NCBI RefSeq assembly: GCF_001931685.1
Contig: NZ_MOOY01000009.1
Span: 110,071-174,070 of the forward strand
Origin: Pararhizobium arenae
GTDB lineage: Bacteria > Pseudomonadota > Alphaproteobacteria > Rhizobiales > Rhizobiaceae
Reading direction: 5' to 3'
Length of the DNA: 64,000 nt
Under the pieces are notes generated by a model that ran no database searches, had not been told where the DNA came from, and saw nothing but the letters and a program-made list of their open reading frames with translations. Position numbers and translations under genes: made by a program. This document shows, in pieces, positions 16,903 to 25,920 of this stretch (positions are counted from its first letter, which is position 1; every line of letters begins with the position of its first letter).

Positions 16903-17938
16903 TCACGCGATCGAGGTGAAGAACCTCTACAAGATCTTCGGCCCCAACGGAAAAGCCTTTGTCGAACAGGTCAAGAACGGCCTCGGCAAGGCCGAACTCA
17001 ACGAAAAGCACGGCCATGTGCTGGGGCTTCAGAACATCAACATCTCCATGCCCGCCGGTGGCGTCATGGTGGTGATGGGGCTTTCAGGCTCGGGCAAATC
17101 GACGCTCATCCGTCACATCAACCGGTTGATCGACCCGACGGCCGGCGAAGTGCTCTATGACGGCGTAGACGTCTGCAAGATGAACGAGAACGACCTTCGT
17201 GAATTTCGCCGCCACAAGACGGCGATGGTCTTCCAGAAGTTCGCGCTTCTGCCGCACAGGACCGTTATCGAAAACACGGTCTACGGTTTGGAAATCCAGG
17301 GCGTGCCCGACGGTGAGAGCCGCAAGCGGGCGCAAGGCTGGATCGAGCGTGTCGGCCTCAAGGGGTTCGAGAACCACTATCCGAACCAGCTTTCGGGTGG
17401 CATGCAGCAGCGCGTGGGGCTTGCCCGGGCGCTGACCAATGATGCCGACATCCTGCTGATGGATGAGGCCTATTCGGCGCTCGACCCGTTGATCCGCGTT
17501 GATATGCAGACCGTACTGCTCGACCTCCAGAAGGAGTTGAAAAAGACGGTCGTCTTTATCACCCACGATCTCGACGAGGCGCTACGCCTTGGCGACAAGA
17601 TCGCCATTCTGCGCGATGGCAAAGTTGTCCAGCAAGGCACGGGGCAGGAGATTGTGCTCAACCCCGCCGACGAATACATCACCGCCTTCGTGAAGGAAGT
17701 GAACCGGGGCCGCGTGATCCACGTCGAGACGATCATGTCGCCGCTTTCCGGCAATCCGCAAGGCGTTCCGATCACGGTCGGCACCGCGCTTGAAAGTGCG
17801 GCGCGGATGATGACCATGGCCAAGGTTTCGGTGGCCCATGTCGTGGATGTCAACGGCAAGCCGCTCGGATCGGTTGACCTTTCGGCGATCATCTCTGCGA
17901 TGGTGACCCCGGTCAGTCATGAGAGGCAGGCGGCTTAA
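16895..17938 (+). CDS. ABC transporter ATP-binding protein, betaine/quaternary amine type (ProV-like)
   Basis: The 347-residue ATPase has Walker A GLSGSGKST (62-70), the signature LSGGMQQRVGLARAL, Walker B ILLMDEAYSALDP and the switch His in FITHDLDEA. The extended N-terminus before Walker A and a C-terminal region with a CBS-like segment (SVAHVVDVNGKPLGSVDL) are typical of ProV/OpuAA proteins, where the CBS part senses ionic strength. The gene overlaps the permease gene by 8 nt. It ends 20 nt before the convergent acyltransferase gene. Confidence 0.93.
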   Translation: MASHAIEVKNLYKIFGPNGKAFVEQVKNGLGKAELNEKHGHVLGLQNINISMPAGGVMVVMGLSGSGKSTLIRHINRLIDPTAGEVLYDGVDVCKMNENDLREFRRHKTAMVFQKFALLPHRTVIENTVYGLEIQGVPDGESRKRAQGWIERVGLKGFENHYPNQLSGGMQQRVGLARALTNDADILLMDEAYSALDPLIRVDMQTVLLDLQKELKKTVVFITHDLDEALRLGDKIAILRDGKVVQQGTGQEIVLNPADEYITAFVKEVNRGRVIHVETIMSPLSGNPQGVPITVGTALESAARMMTMAKVSVAHVVDVNGKPLGSVDLSAIISAMVTPVSHERQAA

Positions 17939-17958
17939 ACGCGACCGTCGTAACGATC

Positions 17959-19203
17959 TCAAACGGATGCAGGCTTCGGCTTGCGTCCGTTCTGCATTTC
18001 GCGGCTTCCCACACGTTGAGCCGCCGCTTTCGACAGGGCGATGAACGGTTTCTCGACAAGGAAGTGCGCAACGGCCGCAGCGACGATCACCGCCAACGCC
18101 ATCACAAGCATCATCACCGTGCCGAACGCACCGCCGAGAGGGCCGAAGCCGTAGGCTGCCTCCCCGCCCATGGTACAATCACCGACGATCGGCAGCCCGG
18201 TAAATTTTCCCGCAAGACTGCCCCCATTGATCAGTCGCGACTGCACGAAAATGTGCACCATGTAGATGGCATAGGACAGCGTGCCGAGCCACAGGAACGG
18301 CGTGGCCTTCAGCGCCCGGCTGACATGACCGGCTTCACGACCGAAGATGCAGATCGCGATGGCAAATACCCAGGGCGCGAAAACGCTGGCCGGCCCCTTG
18401 CCTGCAAACGTCACGAAAAGCACCACCAGGGCCAGCGCGGCAACCTCCAGCACCGTGGCGAGCGCAGCAGGACGATCCGGACGCCCCTGATGAAAGGCGA
18501 CCAAGTAGCCGCCCGCGAACCGATAAAGCAAGGCGCCAAGCGAGAAGCCGTAAACGCAGCGGATCAGGCCAAGCTGCCAGGTCGTGTCCATATAGAGCGG
18601 TGACAGCGACCAGATCGAGATCATTCCGACGAAGATCGCCGGGATGAAGGCAAGCCAGTGACGCCGTCCAAGGACCAGCACGGCAAAGCCGAAGAACAGA
18701 TAGGTCCACATCTCGGCGGAAATACTCCAGCTAGGGCTATTCCAGACCAGACGCGTATCGAAGCCCACTCCATTCAGCAAGGCGAGGCTTGAAAACAGCT
18801 CCGCAATCGTCATGCCCTCAGAAAACGGTGCGGCCGCGTCTCCTCGCAAGGCAGGCACGGCCCAGCGAAGCAGTTCAAAGCCCAGGAAGAGCGCGAGCAC
18901 GGCGACATGAAGCGGATAGATGCGTCCAAGCCGCAGCAGGGCGAAGCGGAAATAATCGGTTCCGGTTGCGATTCTCTGACTGTAGCCGTGCGCGATCACG
19001 AAACCCGACAGGACGAAAAAATAATCGACGAACAGGTAGGCGTTGCGGATGAAAGGGCTGTCGGAAATCGGGCCGGCCGCAGGGAAGTGCATGACGGCGA
19101 CGAGAAGAGCGCAGATGCCGCGCCAGGAATCGAGCGCGAGAAAGCGCACCGGCCGGACGGTAGTCCCGGTACCCGCCTGCCTTGATGCTTCAGAACTGGC
19201 CAT
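17959..19203 (-). CDS. Acyltransferase family 3 membrane protein (OafA/NodX-like)
   Basis: The 414-residue protein has about ten membrane helices and the acyltransferase-3 start LDSWRGICALLVAVMHF, followed by FVDYFFVLSGFVIAHGY and RFALLRLGRIYPLHV. Such proteins O-acetylate or succinylate surface glycans. The SWSISAEMWTYLFF motif is also typical. I chose the ATG at 19203 because a GGAG lies before it; the frame is open to 19359. It lies back to back with an O-antigen ligase-like gene, which suits a role in polysaccharide decoration. The acceptor is unknown. Confidence 0.87.
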   Translation of the reverse strand: MASSEASRQAGTGTTVRPVRFLALDSWRGICALLVAVMHFPAAGPISDSPFIRNAYLFVDYFFVLSGFVIAHGYSQRIATGTDYFRFALLRLGRIYPLHVAVLALFLGFELLRWAVPALRGDAAAPFSEGMTIAELFSSLALLNGVGFDTRLVWNSPSWSISAEMWTYLFFGFAVLVLGRRHWLAFIPAIFVGMISIWSLSPLYMDTTWQLGLIRCVYGFSLGALLYRFAGGYLVAFHQGRPDRPAALATVLEVAALALVVLFVTFAGKGPASVFAPWVFAIAICIFGREAGHVSRALKATPFLWLGTLSYAIYMVHIFVQSRLINGGSLAGKFTGLPIVGDCTMGGEAAYGFGPLGGAFGTVMMLVMALAVIVAAAVAHFLVEKPFIALSKAAAQRVGSREMQNGRKPKPASV

Positions 19204-19414
19204 GCTCACGCTCCGCCCGTCAGGCGCCTGTGCGCCCAAAATGCTTTCCCATGCGCATAAGGCATCAGCCAAAAAGGACGTGTTAATTTGCCGCTCTGGT
19301 TTCATCGAAATGACGCGGAAGGGTGAATGCTTTGCCAACGCGGCCGAGCGACGGGCCACTTTTACTCCGCTTTAACCATAACGGCAGCAGTGTGCAGGCT
19401 GCAATACCAGCCTC

Positions 19415-20761
19415 TTGAGCCAGGAACCGTTCCGCTTGTCCGCCGCACCCGCCAGGATCTCCATTCCTCAGCCGCTCGACGATCGCATGGTGCGATTGAT
19501 CCGCAGCCTGGCGATGCTGCTCTCCGGCTTCGGGCTCTTCATCATGGTTCTGACGCTCAACCCGTTTCAGGGCGACGGCGCGCCCGGCGATCCCAATTCG
19601 ACCAGCACGGCGAACGTCGTCAACCAGATCGGCTATCTTGGCCTCGGCGGACTTTCCCTGTTCTCCATGATGTCGATCGTGGAGCCGAAGGTCCTTGGCC
19701 GGCTTGTCTCGCCGAGCTGGCTCGTACTTTTCGGCATCGCGTATTTCTCCTGCCTTCAGTCCTACGATCCCACCGCGTCTGCACGCGGCGTGACGTTGAG
19801 CCTCGTGGCGATGACCATCGTGGCAGGCGTGTTGACGCTCCCCCGCAGCGAGAAGGATTTTGCCGAGGCGGCGGCGAATGCGGTGCTGTTGCTGATCCTC
19901 ATCAATTACGCAGCTCTGGTTCTACTGCCGCAGCAGGCGATCCATCAGGCGACCTCCGCCGAAGCCTGGCACGCCGGCTTCTGGCGCGGCCACCTGTCGC
20001 ACAAGAACGTAACCGCGCCGGTATTCTCGGTCCTTGCGATGTTCGGCATCTACTGCTTCCGGGCGGGCGCACGTCGCCGCGGTGCCGCAATCGCGCTGCT
20101 CGCCATCCTGTTCGTGCTGCACACCGGCTCCAAGACGACCATCGGCTTCCTGCCCCTGGCGATCGGCATCGTGCTGGGTGGACGCGCCGTCAGAAGCCCC
20201 GGACTGATGATCGCGGTGCACCTGATCTTTGCGGTGGTGATCGGCTGCCTGACGGTCGGAACGATCTATTCGCCGGCATTGCAGGCCGCGACGGCGGCGA
20301 TCCTTGAGGATTACACCTTTACCGGCCGCGACGCGATCTGGGAGTTCGCCTCCGACAGCATCGCGGCCAATCCGTGGTACGGCCACGGTTTCGCGAGTTT
20401 CTGGCAATCGCCGGTGATCATGGCCATGGAGGCGAATTTCGAGGCAAGCTGGGACGTGCGCGGCATCATATCCGCCCACAACACCTTTCTCGATGCGTTG
20501 CTGACCTATGGCATTCCGGGCGGCAGTATCATTCTCGCTGTGCTCTTTTTGAAACCGCTTGTCGATTACGCCCGCGCATCGCGCCGCGGCAGCAGCAACT
20601 TCGCCGATTTCTGCGTCATGGTCATCGTCTTCATGACCTATAACGGCATGCTCGAATCCTTCATCCTCAACCGCGCAGACCCGCAATGGATGCTGACGGC
20701 TTTCGCCGTGTTCGGGCTTGGCATGGCGGCGAGGCTCGATCTACGACAGGCGAAGTCGTAA
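19415..20761 (+). CDS. O-antigen ligase / polysaccharide polymerase family membrane protein
   Basis: The protein of up to 448 residues has around ten hydrophobic segments and a large periplasmic loop with GHLSHKNVTAPVFSV, FTGRDAIWEF and GHGFASFW. RGIISAHNTFLDALLTYGIPG is the characteristic Wzy_C/WaaL signature. It probably joins or polymerises sugar repeat units at the outer face of the inner membrane, as in ExoQ-like proteins. The frame begins at a TTG (19415) without a clear ribosome-binding site; an ATG at 19487 is an alternative start. It is divergent from the acyltransferase gene. Confidence 0.82.
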   Translation: MSQEPFRLSAAPARISIPQPLDDRMVRLIRSLAMLLSGFGLFIMVLTLNPFQGDGAPGDPNSTSTANVVNQIGYLGLGGLSLFSMMSIVEPKVLGRLVSPSWLVLFGIAYFSCLQSYDPTASARGVTLSLVAMTIVAGVLTLPRSEKDFAEAAANAVLLLILINYAALVLLPQQAIHQATSAEAWHAGFWRGHLSHKNVTAPVFSVLAMFGIYCFRAGARRRGAAIALLAILFVLHTGSKTTIGFLPLAIGIVLGGRAVRSPGLMIAVHLIFAVVIGCLTVGTIYSPALQAATAAILEDYTFTGRDAIWEFASDSIAANPWYGHGFASFWQSPVIMAMEANFEASWDVRGIISAHNTFLDALLTYGIPGGSIILAVLFLKPLVDYARASRRGSSNFADFCVMVIVFMTYNGMLESFILNRADPQWMLTAFAVFGLGMAARLDLRQAKS

Positions 20762-20774
20762 CATTGCTTGCATC

Positions 20775-20796
20775 CACATAAAGATATCTTTATATG
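20775..20796. promoter_or_regulatory. SahR-like palindromic operator upstream of bmt
   Basis: A 22-bp palindrome with one mismatched pair is centred on AAAGATATCTTT and ends about 30 bp before the bmt start. Its form and position match the AAAGATATCTTT-type operators that I associate with ArsR-family regulators of methionine and SAM recycling genes (SahR) in Proteobacteria. The link to SahR is from memory and untested. Confidence 0.6.
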
Positions 20797-20826
20797 TTCA
20801 TTCAATTTGAAACAGGAATGAGCAAG

Positions 20827-21846
20827 ATGAGCGTTGCCACCAATCCCCTTTCGGAACTTCTGGCTACCAAGGGCGTATTGCTCGCCGACGGCGCAACCGG
20901 CACGTCCCTTTTTGCGATGGGTCTTGAGGCTGGCGAAGCCCCGGAACTGTGGAACGAGGCGAAGCCGGAAAACATCACGAAGCTGCATCAGGATTTCGTC
21001 GATGCCGGTGCCGATATCATCCTCACCAATTCCTTTGGCGGCACGCGCCATCGCCTGAAGCTGCACAACGCGCAGGACCGTGTCTACGACCTCAACCGCC
21101 GTGCCGCCGAGATCGCGCGTGCGGTCGCCGACAAGGCACCCCGCAAGGTCATCACGGCGGGCTCCGTCGGCCCGACCGGGGAACTGCTGATTCCTCTGGG
21201 TGCTTTGAGCTACGAAGATGCGGTGGAGGCTTTCGCTGAACAGATCACCGGCCTGAAGGACGGCGGCGCCGAGGTTGCCTGGATCGAGACCATGTCCTCG
21301 CCCGACGAAATTCGCGCCGCTGCGGAAGCCGCAACCAAAGTCGGCATACCTTTCGTCTACACCGGTTCGTTCGATACGGCCGGCAAGACCATGATGGGCC
21401 TGCACCCGAAGGATATCCATGGGGTTGCGCGTGATATCGGCGAGGGCCCGGTTGCCGTCGGCGCCAACTGCGGCGTCGGGGCATCCGATATTATTTCATC
21501 CCTGCTTGATATGACCGAGGCCGATCCGACCGCGATCGTCGTCGTGAAGGGCAATTGCGGCATACCGGAGTTCCGCGGCTCGGAAATCTACTATTCCGGC
21601 ACGCCGCCGTTGATGGCGGACTATGCGAACCTTGCCCGCGACGCGGGCGCCCGCATCATCGGCGGTTGCTGCGGCACGTCCTGCGAACATCTCGCAGCAA
21701 TGCGCGGGGCTCTGGACAACTATACGCCGGGAGAACGCCCGACACTCGACGTCATCATCGAGCGCATCGGCCCCTTGCGCAACAAGACGGCCAACGCGGC
21801 GGCGCCGGCGCCCACGCGCGAACGCGGCAACCGTCGTCGCAGCTGA
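20827..21846 (+). CDS. bmt: Betaine-homocysteine S-methyltransferase
   Basis: This zinc enzyme moves a methyl group from glycine betaine to homocysteine, giving methionine and dimethylglycine in the cytoplasm. The ~339-residue protein has GVLLADGATGTSLF near the start, ADIILTNSFGGTRHRL, a first zinc-site Cys in VGANCGVGASD, and the Cys pair in GGCCGTSCEHL near the end. This matches the homocysteine methyltransferase domain and Bmt from Sinorhizobium. I chose the ATG at 20827 because the AGGA at 20814 then has a 9-nt spacing; an ATG at 20818 sits directly against it. A SahR-like palindrome lies upstream. Confidence 0.88.
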   Translation: MSVATNPLSELLATKGVLLADGATGTSLFAMGLEAGEAPELWNEAKPENITKLHQDFVDAGADIILTNSFGGTRHRLKLHNAQDRVYDLNRRAAEIARAVADKAPRKVITAGSVGPTGELLIPLGALSYEDAVEAFAEQITGLKDGGAEVAWIETMSSPDEIRAAAEAATKVGIPFVYTGSFDTAGKTMMGLHPKDIHGVARDIGEGPVAVGANCGVGASDIISSLLDMTEADPTAIVVVKGNCGIPEFRGSEIYYSGTPPLMADYANLARDAGARIIGGCCGTSCEHLAAMRGALDNYTPGERPTLDVIIERIGPLRNKTANAAAPAPTRERGNRRRS

Positions 21847-21863
21847 TCCGCAGCCGGCAGCGC

Positions 21864-21889
21864 TATCAGGCCGTCGAGACGGCCTGATA
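21864..21889. terminator. Hairpin between convergent bmt and glycosyltransferase-like genes
   Basis: TATCAGGCCGTC-GA-GACGGCCTGATA is a perfect 12-bp inverted repeat just past the bmt stop, overlapping the last codons of the opposite gene. It lacks a long T run but could act for both transcripts. Confidence 0.55.
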
Positions 21890-22879
21890 ATAGCGGACAT
21901 ATCCGTCCTTGAGGCCCGGCTTGATGCAGTCGGTCAGATAGACTGAAAGCTGGAAGATCGAATCAAGCCGCTGTTCTGCGGCGATCAAGTCGACGATATA
22001 GCGCGTCATCTCATCGAAACGATCGGGATTTTCGATAACGCTGCGCAGAAAAGCCGCAAGAAACAGCCGACGGCTGACGACGTTGGCATTCTCCCGCTGG
22101 GATGCGTCCAGCGGCAGCCGGTGCAGGAAGACATAGAGATCAAGGAACAGCAGCAGGCCCCAGAATTTTTCCGTATCGGCCGGCAGTCCGGCATCCGTAT
22201 AGAGCTTCGCCTTGGCCTCGTTGAGGGTTTCCGTGCGGGACCAGCGCCCCAGATCGTAGCGGTATGTGAACGACGGATCGAAAACCACGCGGCCCGCAGC
22301 AAACAACGACAGACAGATGGCCCAGTCTATGTAGCCGCCCGTCGTCGGATGATGTTCCACGAAGGACCGCATGACCGAGAGGAATGGCCGGGTTCGGAAT
22401 ATGCTGTAATAGATGCTGTTGTTGCCCTTGACCTTGCGGCCGTAGTCGATGAGCCGATCAGCGGGCGTGTCTGCGTCGATGGTGAACCGTTCGGTGTGAC
22501 GGACACCATCCGTCAGCGTCCAGATCTGCGTGGCGGGCCTGACACCAACGACATCTTCGGGCAAAGTTGCAAGATCGACGGCCTTCTCATCCTCCCGGAA
22601 GAAAATCAGATCGTCATCCCCCATCGGCATCAGAAAAGGCGTTTCGACGGTGCCGAAAGCCGGCCTCCAGTTATCCGGTGCGCTCACCGCATCGGATGCA
22701 ACATAGTGAAGCCGGGGTGAAAGCGTCTCCAGCCACCGCCTCTTTTCAGCATCGCCGGAGTTGTCGGAAACAATGAGCCGTGCGTCGACGTGTCGGGCGT
22801 AGGCCAAGGCGCTTTCGATCGCTTGATGCGAGCCCTCGAGGCTACGCTTGCTGGGCATGTAGATCGTAAGGAGAGTCAT
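21866..22879 (-). CDS. GT-A-type glycosyltransferase-like protein
   Basis: The 337-residue soluble protein begins TLLTIYMPSKRSLEGSHQAI, followed by a Rossmann-like LIVSDNSGD and a PMGDDDL motif near residue 90 that resembles the metal-binding DxD of GT2 enzymes. The C-terminal half is alpha-helical and unassigned. Family membership is inferred from these motifs and the neighbouring surface-glycan genes. Donor and acceptor are unknown. It is convergent with bmt across a shared hairpin. Confidence 0.6.
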   Translation of the reverse strand: MTLLTIYMPSKRSLEGSHQAIESALAYARHVDARLIVSDNSGDAEKRRWLETLSPRLHYVASDAVSAPDNWRPAFGTVETPFLMPMGDDDLIFFREDEKAVDLATLPEDVVGVRPATQIWTLTDGVRHTERFTIDADTPADRLIDYGRKVKGNNSIYYSIFRTRPFLSVMRSFVEHHPTTGGYIDWAICLSLFAAGRVVFDPSFTYRYDLGRWSRTETLNEAKAKLYTDAGLPADTEKFWGLLLFLDLYVFLHRLPLDASQRENANVVSRRLFLAAFLRSVIENPDRFDEMTRYIVDLIAAEQRLDSIFQLSVYLTDCIKPGLKDGYVRYYQAVSTA

Positions 22880-23023
22880 GGAGCAATGCTCTGCGATTTA
22901 TCGGTCACGGCTCAATAGCTACTCTTGGCTACGCGAGGCTTACGTCAAACAGCAACGACGCCAGCTTTACCCCAGCCTCATCGGTTAGTGCTGGCTGAGA
23001 TAACGTGAAGCGATGGAATATCC

Positions 23024-24778
23024 ATGTCTGCCATCTTCCAGAGTGCCCTGAAAAACTATTCAGCCGGCAAATACCGGCAATGCCTGCTTCAACTTTCCCC
23101 GTTGCTGAAGCGAAGCGACGCGACCACGCAAGCCCTGCTTTTGGCTGCCCAGTGCCATGCGAAGATGGAGCAGTTCCAGGAGGCGGCCGGCTTCTATACA
23201 CGGGCGGCGCAAAGCGCTCCGGACAAGGGCCAGATGCTGAAGCTGATGGCCGCGACAATGCTGACCCGGACGAGCCAGACCCGAAAAGCCCTGCAGGCTG
23301 CGCGGATCGCTGCCCGCTCGGGCGCTTTCAGCACCGATGCGGAGGAAACCTTCCGTCGCTGTCTGCACGGCGCGCTCAATTTCGATGAATGTGCCGCCGA
23401 GGACCAGCGCTTTCTCACCTATCTCAAACACGGCGACAATCGCTACCTTGCCGTGGAAAAGCCTTTCGACCACATCACATGGTGCGCGGACGAAGCAATC
23501 AACGCGCGTCAGACACGGGTGCCGAATACGGAGGCTTTTACCGCGCAATCTCGTGCCGAGCGGCGCAGCATGCCCCATACGTTCGCAAGCAAGATCAGAC
23601 TTGGCTACCTCTCTGCCGATTTCATTGACCAGCACGCGACGATGCGCCTTTTCCAGGGCGCACTGATGCAGCACGACCCGGAAAAATTCGATGTCACGCT
23701 CTTTTGCCACACGCCGGAAAGCCTGCTGAAAAGGGATGGCGGACTGCGCCGCAGATATGGAAGGATCGTGCCGATCGGCCACCTCTCCGATGACGCGGCG
23801 GCGGACCTCATCCGGCATCACGGGATCGATATTCTGGTCGATCTCAAGGGGCACACGAAACATGCCCGTCCCGGCCTGGTCAACCGCGGGGCAGCACCGA
23901 TCCAGGTCGCCTACCTCGGCTACCCCGGCAGCGCGACGGGTATCGACTGCGACTACATCATCTCCGACCGCATCGTAACGCCGGACACCAGCAAGCCTTA
24001 TTATCACGAAAAGCTTTGCCGCATGCCGGAAAGCTATCAGGCCAATGACGACACCTGGCGCGCTCTTCCGCCGGCACTCTCGCGCAGGCAGCTGGGACTG
24101 CCAGAAAACGCCATCGTGTTCGCGGCCTTCAACGCGATCCGCAAGGTGACGCCGGCAACCGCGTCTCTCTGGATGAAAATCCTCAAGGCAACGGGCAACA
24201 GCGTGCTGTGGATGCTCTGCGAAGACCATTTCGCCCGGGACAACATGCTGAATTTCGTCGAGGCGAACGGCATTGCGAGAGACCGTATCCTGTTTACGGA
24301 CGGCGCCGACTACGAGGTTCATATCGCCCGGCTGCGCGCGGCCGACATCGGGTTGGATACGTTTCCCTATAACGGCCACACCACCACCTCGGACAAGCTC
24401 TGGGCCGGCCTGCCCGTGCCGACGATGAAGGGGACACATTTCGCCTCCCGGGTTTCCGAAAGCCTGCTGACCGCCCTCGACGTTCCCGAACTCATCGCGG
24501 AAAACGCACGAGATTACGTGGCGCTTTGCACGCGTCTCGCGACAGACCACGCTGCGCTCAGGGCGATGAAGGAGAAACTGGCGGAAAACCGGTTTCGCGC
24601 GCCGCTGTTCGATACCGAACGCTTCACCCGCCATCTGGAATCCGCTTACGCCATGATGATCGCTCGCGCCCGGGAAGGGCTGGAGCCGGACCACCTCGAC
24701 GTTGCAACGCTGCCGCCGCGGACGACACCCTTCCGATATTACGAAACCGAAGACGAACTAACGAGGAAACGTGCATGA
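23024..24778 (+). CDS. OGT/SPINDLY-type glycosyltransferase with N-terminal TPR-like repeats (GT41)
   Basis: The 584-residue protein has a helical, TPR-like N-terminus (about 1-110). A GT41 catalytic region follows: RLGYLSADFIDQHATMRL, ILVDLKGHTKHARPG, IQVAYLGYPGSATGIDCDYI, YHEKLCRMPESYQAND and LDTFPYNGHTTTSDKLWAGL. Bacterial relatives glycosylate proteins or act in polysaccharide formation; the target here is not known. The stop overlaps the start of a 111-residue gene (ATGA), so the two are probably made together. Confidence 0.88.
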   Translation: MSAIFQSALKNYSAGKYRQCLLQLSPLLKRSDATTQALLLAAQCHAKMEQFQEAAGFYTRAAQSAPDKGQMLKLMAATMLTRTSQTRKALQAARIAARSGAFSTDAEETFRRCLHGALNFDECAAEDQRFLTYLKHGDNRYLAVEKPFDHITWCADEAINARQTRVPNTEAFTAQSRAERRSMPHTFASKIRLGYLSADFIDQHATMRLFQGALMQHDPEKFDVTLFCHTPESLLKRDGGLRRRYGRIVPIGHLSDDAAADLIRHHGIDILVDLKGHTKHARPGLVNRGAAPIQVAYLGYPGSATGIDCDYIISDRIVTPDTSKPYYHEKLCRMPESYQANDDTWRALPPALSRRQLGLPENAIVFAAFNAIRKVTPATASLWMKILKATGNSVLWMLCEDHFARDNMLNFVEANGIARDRILFTDGADYEVHIARLRAADIGLDTFPYNGHTTTSDKLWAGLPVPTMKGTHFASRVSESLLTALDVPELIAENARDYVALCTRLATDHAALRAMKEKLAENRFRAPLFDTERFTRHLESAYAMMIARAREGLEPDHLDVATLPPRTTPFRYYETEDELTRKRA

Positions 24779-25110
24779 CCACCCTGCCCGATCGCGATAC
24801 AGTTGCCGAGAAACTGGCAACCCTGGCCGAGCCGGATCGTTCCTATATCGAGCTCCTGATGCAGAACCCTGTGCAGGACGATCATCTGCTGGAGGGGCTT
24901 TACCGCCATCTCGACATAGCCTCCGGCGGACGTTTTCTGAACTCCCTGAAGCTTGAAAAACTCGGCGAATGGCTCGGCAACGCCGCCCCGGCCCGGCTGC
25001 AGATTCGTCTTATGGAAGTTGCGCGCTCGGGCCAGCATGCCGCCTATCAAGCATTTCGCAACGGCCTCAGCCGCTCGGGCGGACTTCAGCGCGCGTACCC
25101 GGAGGTCTGA
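24775..25110 (+). CDS. Hypothetical 111-residue protein coupled to the OGT-like gene
   Basis: The small soluble protein starts MTTLPDRDTVAEKLATLAEP and is mostly predicted helical, with no membrane segment, signal peptide or known motif. GAGGAAAC precedes the ATG, which overlaps the stop of the OGT-like gene by 4 nt. It is probably expressed with that enzyme and may be an accessory or substrate. I do not recognise the family. Confidence 0.7.
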   Translation: MTTLPDRDTVAEKLATLAEPDRSYIELLMQNPVQDDHLLEGLYRHLDIASGGRFLNSLKLEKLGEWLGNAAPARLQIRLMEVARSGQHAAYQAFRNGLSRSGGLQRAYPEV

Positions 25111-25114
25111 CCCG

Positions 25115-25858
25115 TCAGGGCGCACCGGGCACTTTGCGCACCACGGCAATGATCGGCCCCATGGGATGCGCGTTGTCGTAGCGGTTCAGCGCCGGCGCGT
25201 AGAGGCTTGAGATCGAACCGTCCAGAAAGAGCGCGTTCGGACAACCGAGCGTGTCTCGGAAAAGGGTCGCGAAATCGTGAAAGCGGACCTTTTCCAGCGA
25301 GATCGCCAGCAGCACATTTCCCTGGCGATCGACACCGACGCCGTTGCGGATCTGCAGGCTGTCGCTTTGCGGCAGGAATGCCGCATGAAGCGCGCCATCA
25401 ATTACCAACATCGGACCGGACTGGGTGGCGAAATCCGGTTTATGGCTGCCAGCGAGATACGCCTCGGTTTCCATCAAGCCGGCAGTGTTGTCCTCGATGA
25501 AGAAGATGCCGTTGGGCTTGAGGTAAAAGTTGCCCCAGCCATTGCGGCGCGCGACCGCCTTACGCTCGACACCATCGGTGACCAGCAGGCCGACGGAACT
25601 CAGATCCGCCTCGTACATGCCGCCATTCATCGCGAAGACGAGATACTCCTGCTCGCGGCGCAGATCTTCCACCAGGGGCTGGAAAGCGCCATAGGCTTCG
25701 CCGTCGCGACCCTGATGGACGACACGGATATTGTCCTTTGCGGGATCGAAGCGGCAGACGGCGTAGGACTGGCCGAGGTGGGACACCGTTTCGCAGGCGG
25801 CTTCAGCGGCATCGACGGCAGTAGCCATGGCAATTCCCAGACAAAAGAGGCGAAGCAT
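25115..25858 (-). CDS. Exported phosphodiester glycosidase (NAGPA/DUF2233) family protein
   Basis: The 247-residue protein has a short signal peptide (cleavage near AEA, residue 20). The phosphodiester glycosidase domain shows FAMNGGMYEAD, LKPNGIFFI, FATQSGPMLVIDG, IRNGVGVDRQG and ALFLDGSISSLYAP in order. The family hydrolyses sugar phosphodiesters, as in the mammalian uncovering enzyme and some phage and bacterial cell-envelope proteins. A periplasmic target in surface glycans fits the location. It converges on the 111-residue gene with only 4 nt between them. Confidence 0.85.
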   Translation of the reverse strand: MLRLFCLGIAMATAVDAAEAACETVSHLGQSYAVCRFDPAKDNIRVVHQGRDGEAYGAFQPLVEDLRREQEYLVFAMNGGMYEADLSSVGLLVTDGVERKAVARRNGWGNFYLKPNGIFFIEDNTAGLMETEAYLAGSHKPDFATQSGPMLVIDGALHAAFLPQSDSLQIRNGVGVDRQGNVLLAISLEKVRFHDFATLFRDTLGCPNALFLDGSISSLYAPALNRYDNAHPMGPIIAVVRKVPGAP

Positions 25859-25920
25859 ATCGATGCCCTGTTACGAAAGAATCGATAGTTGCACGCGGAC
25901 GGAAGCAAAAGCGAGGCGCT

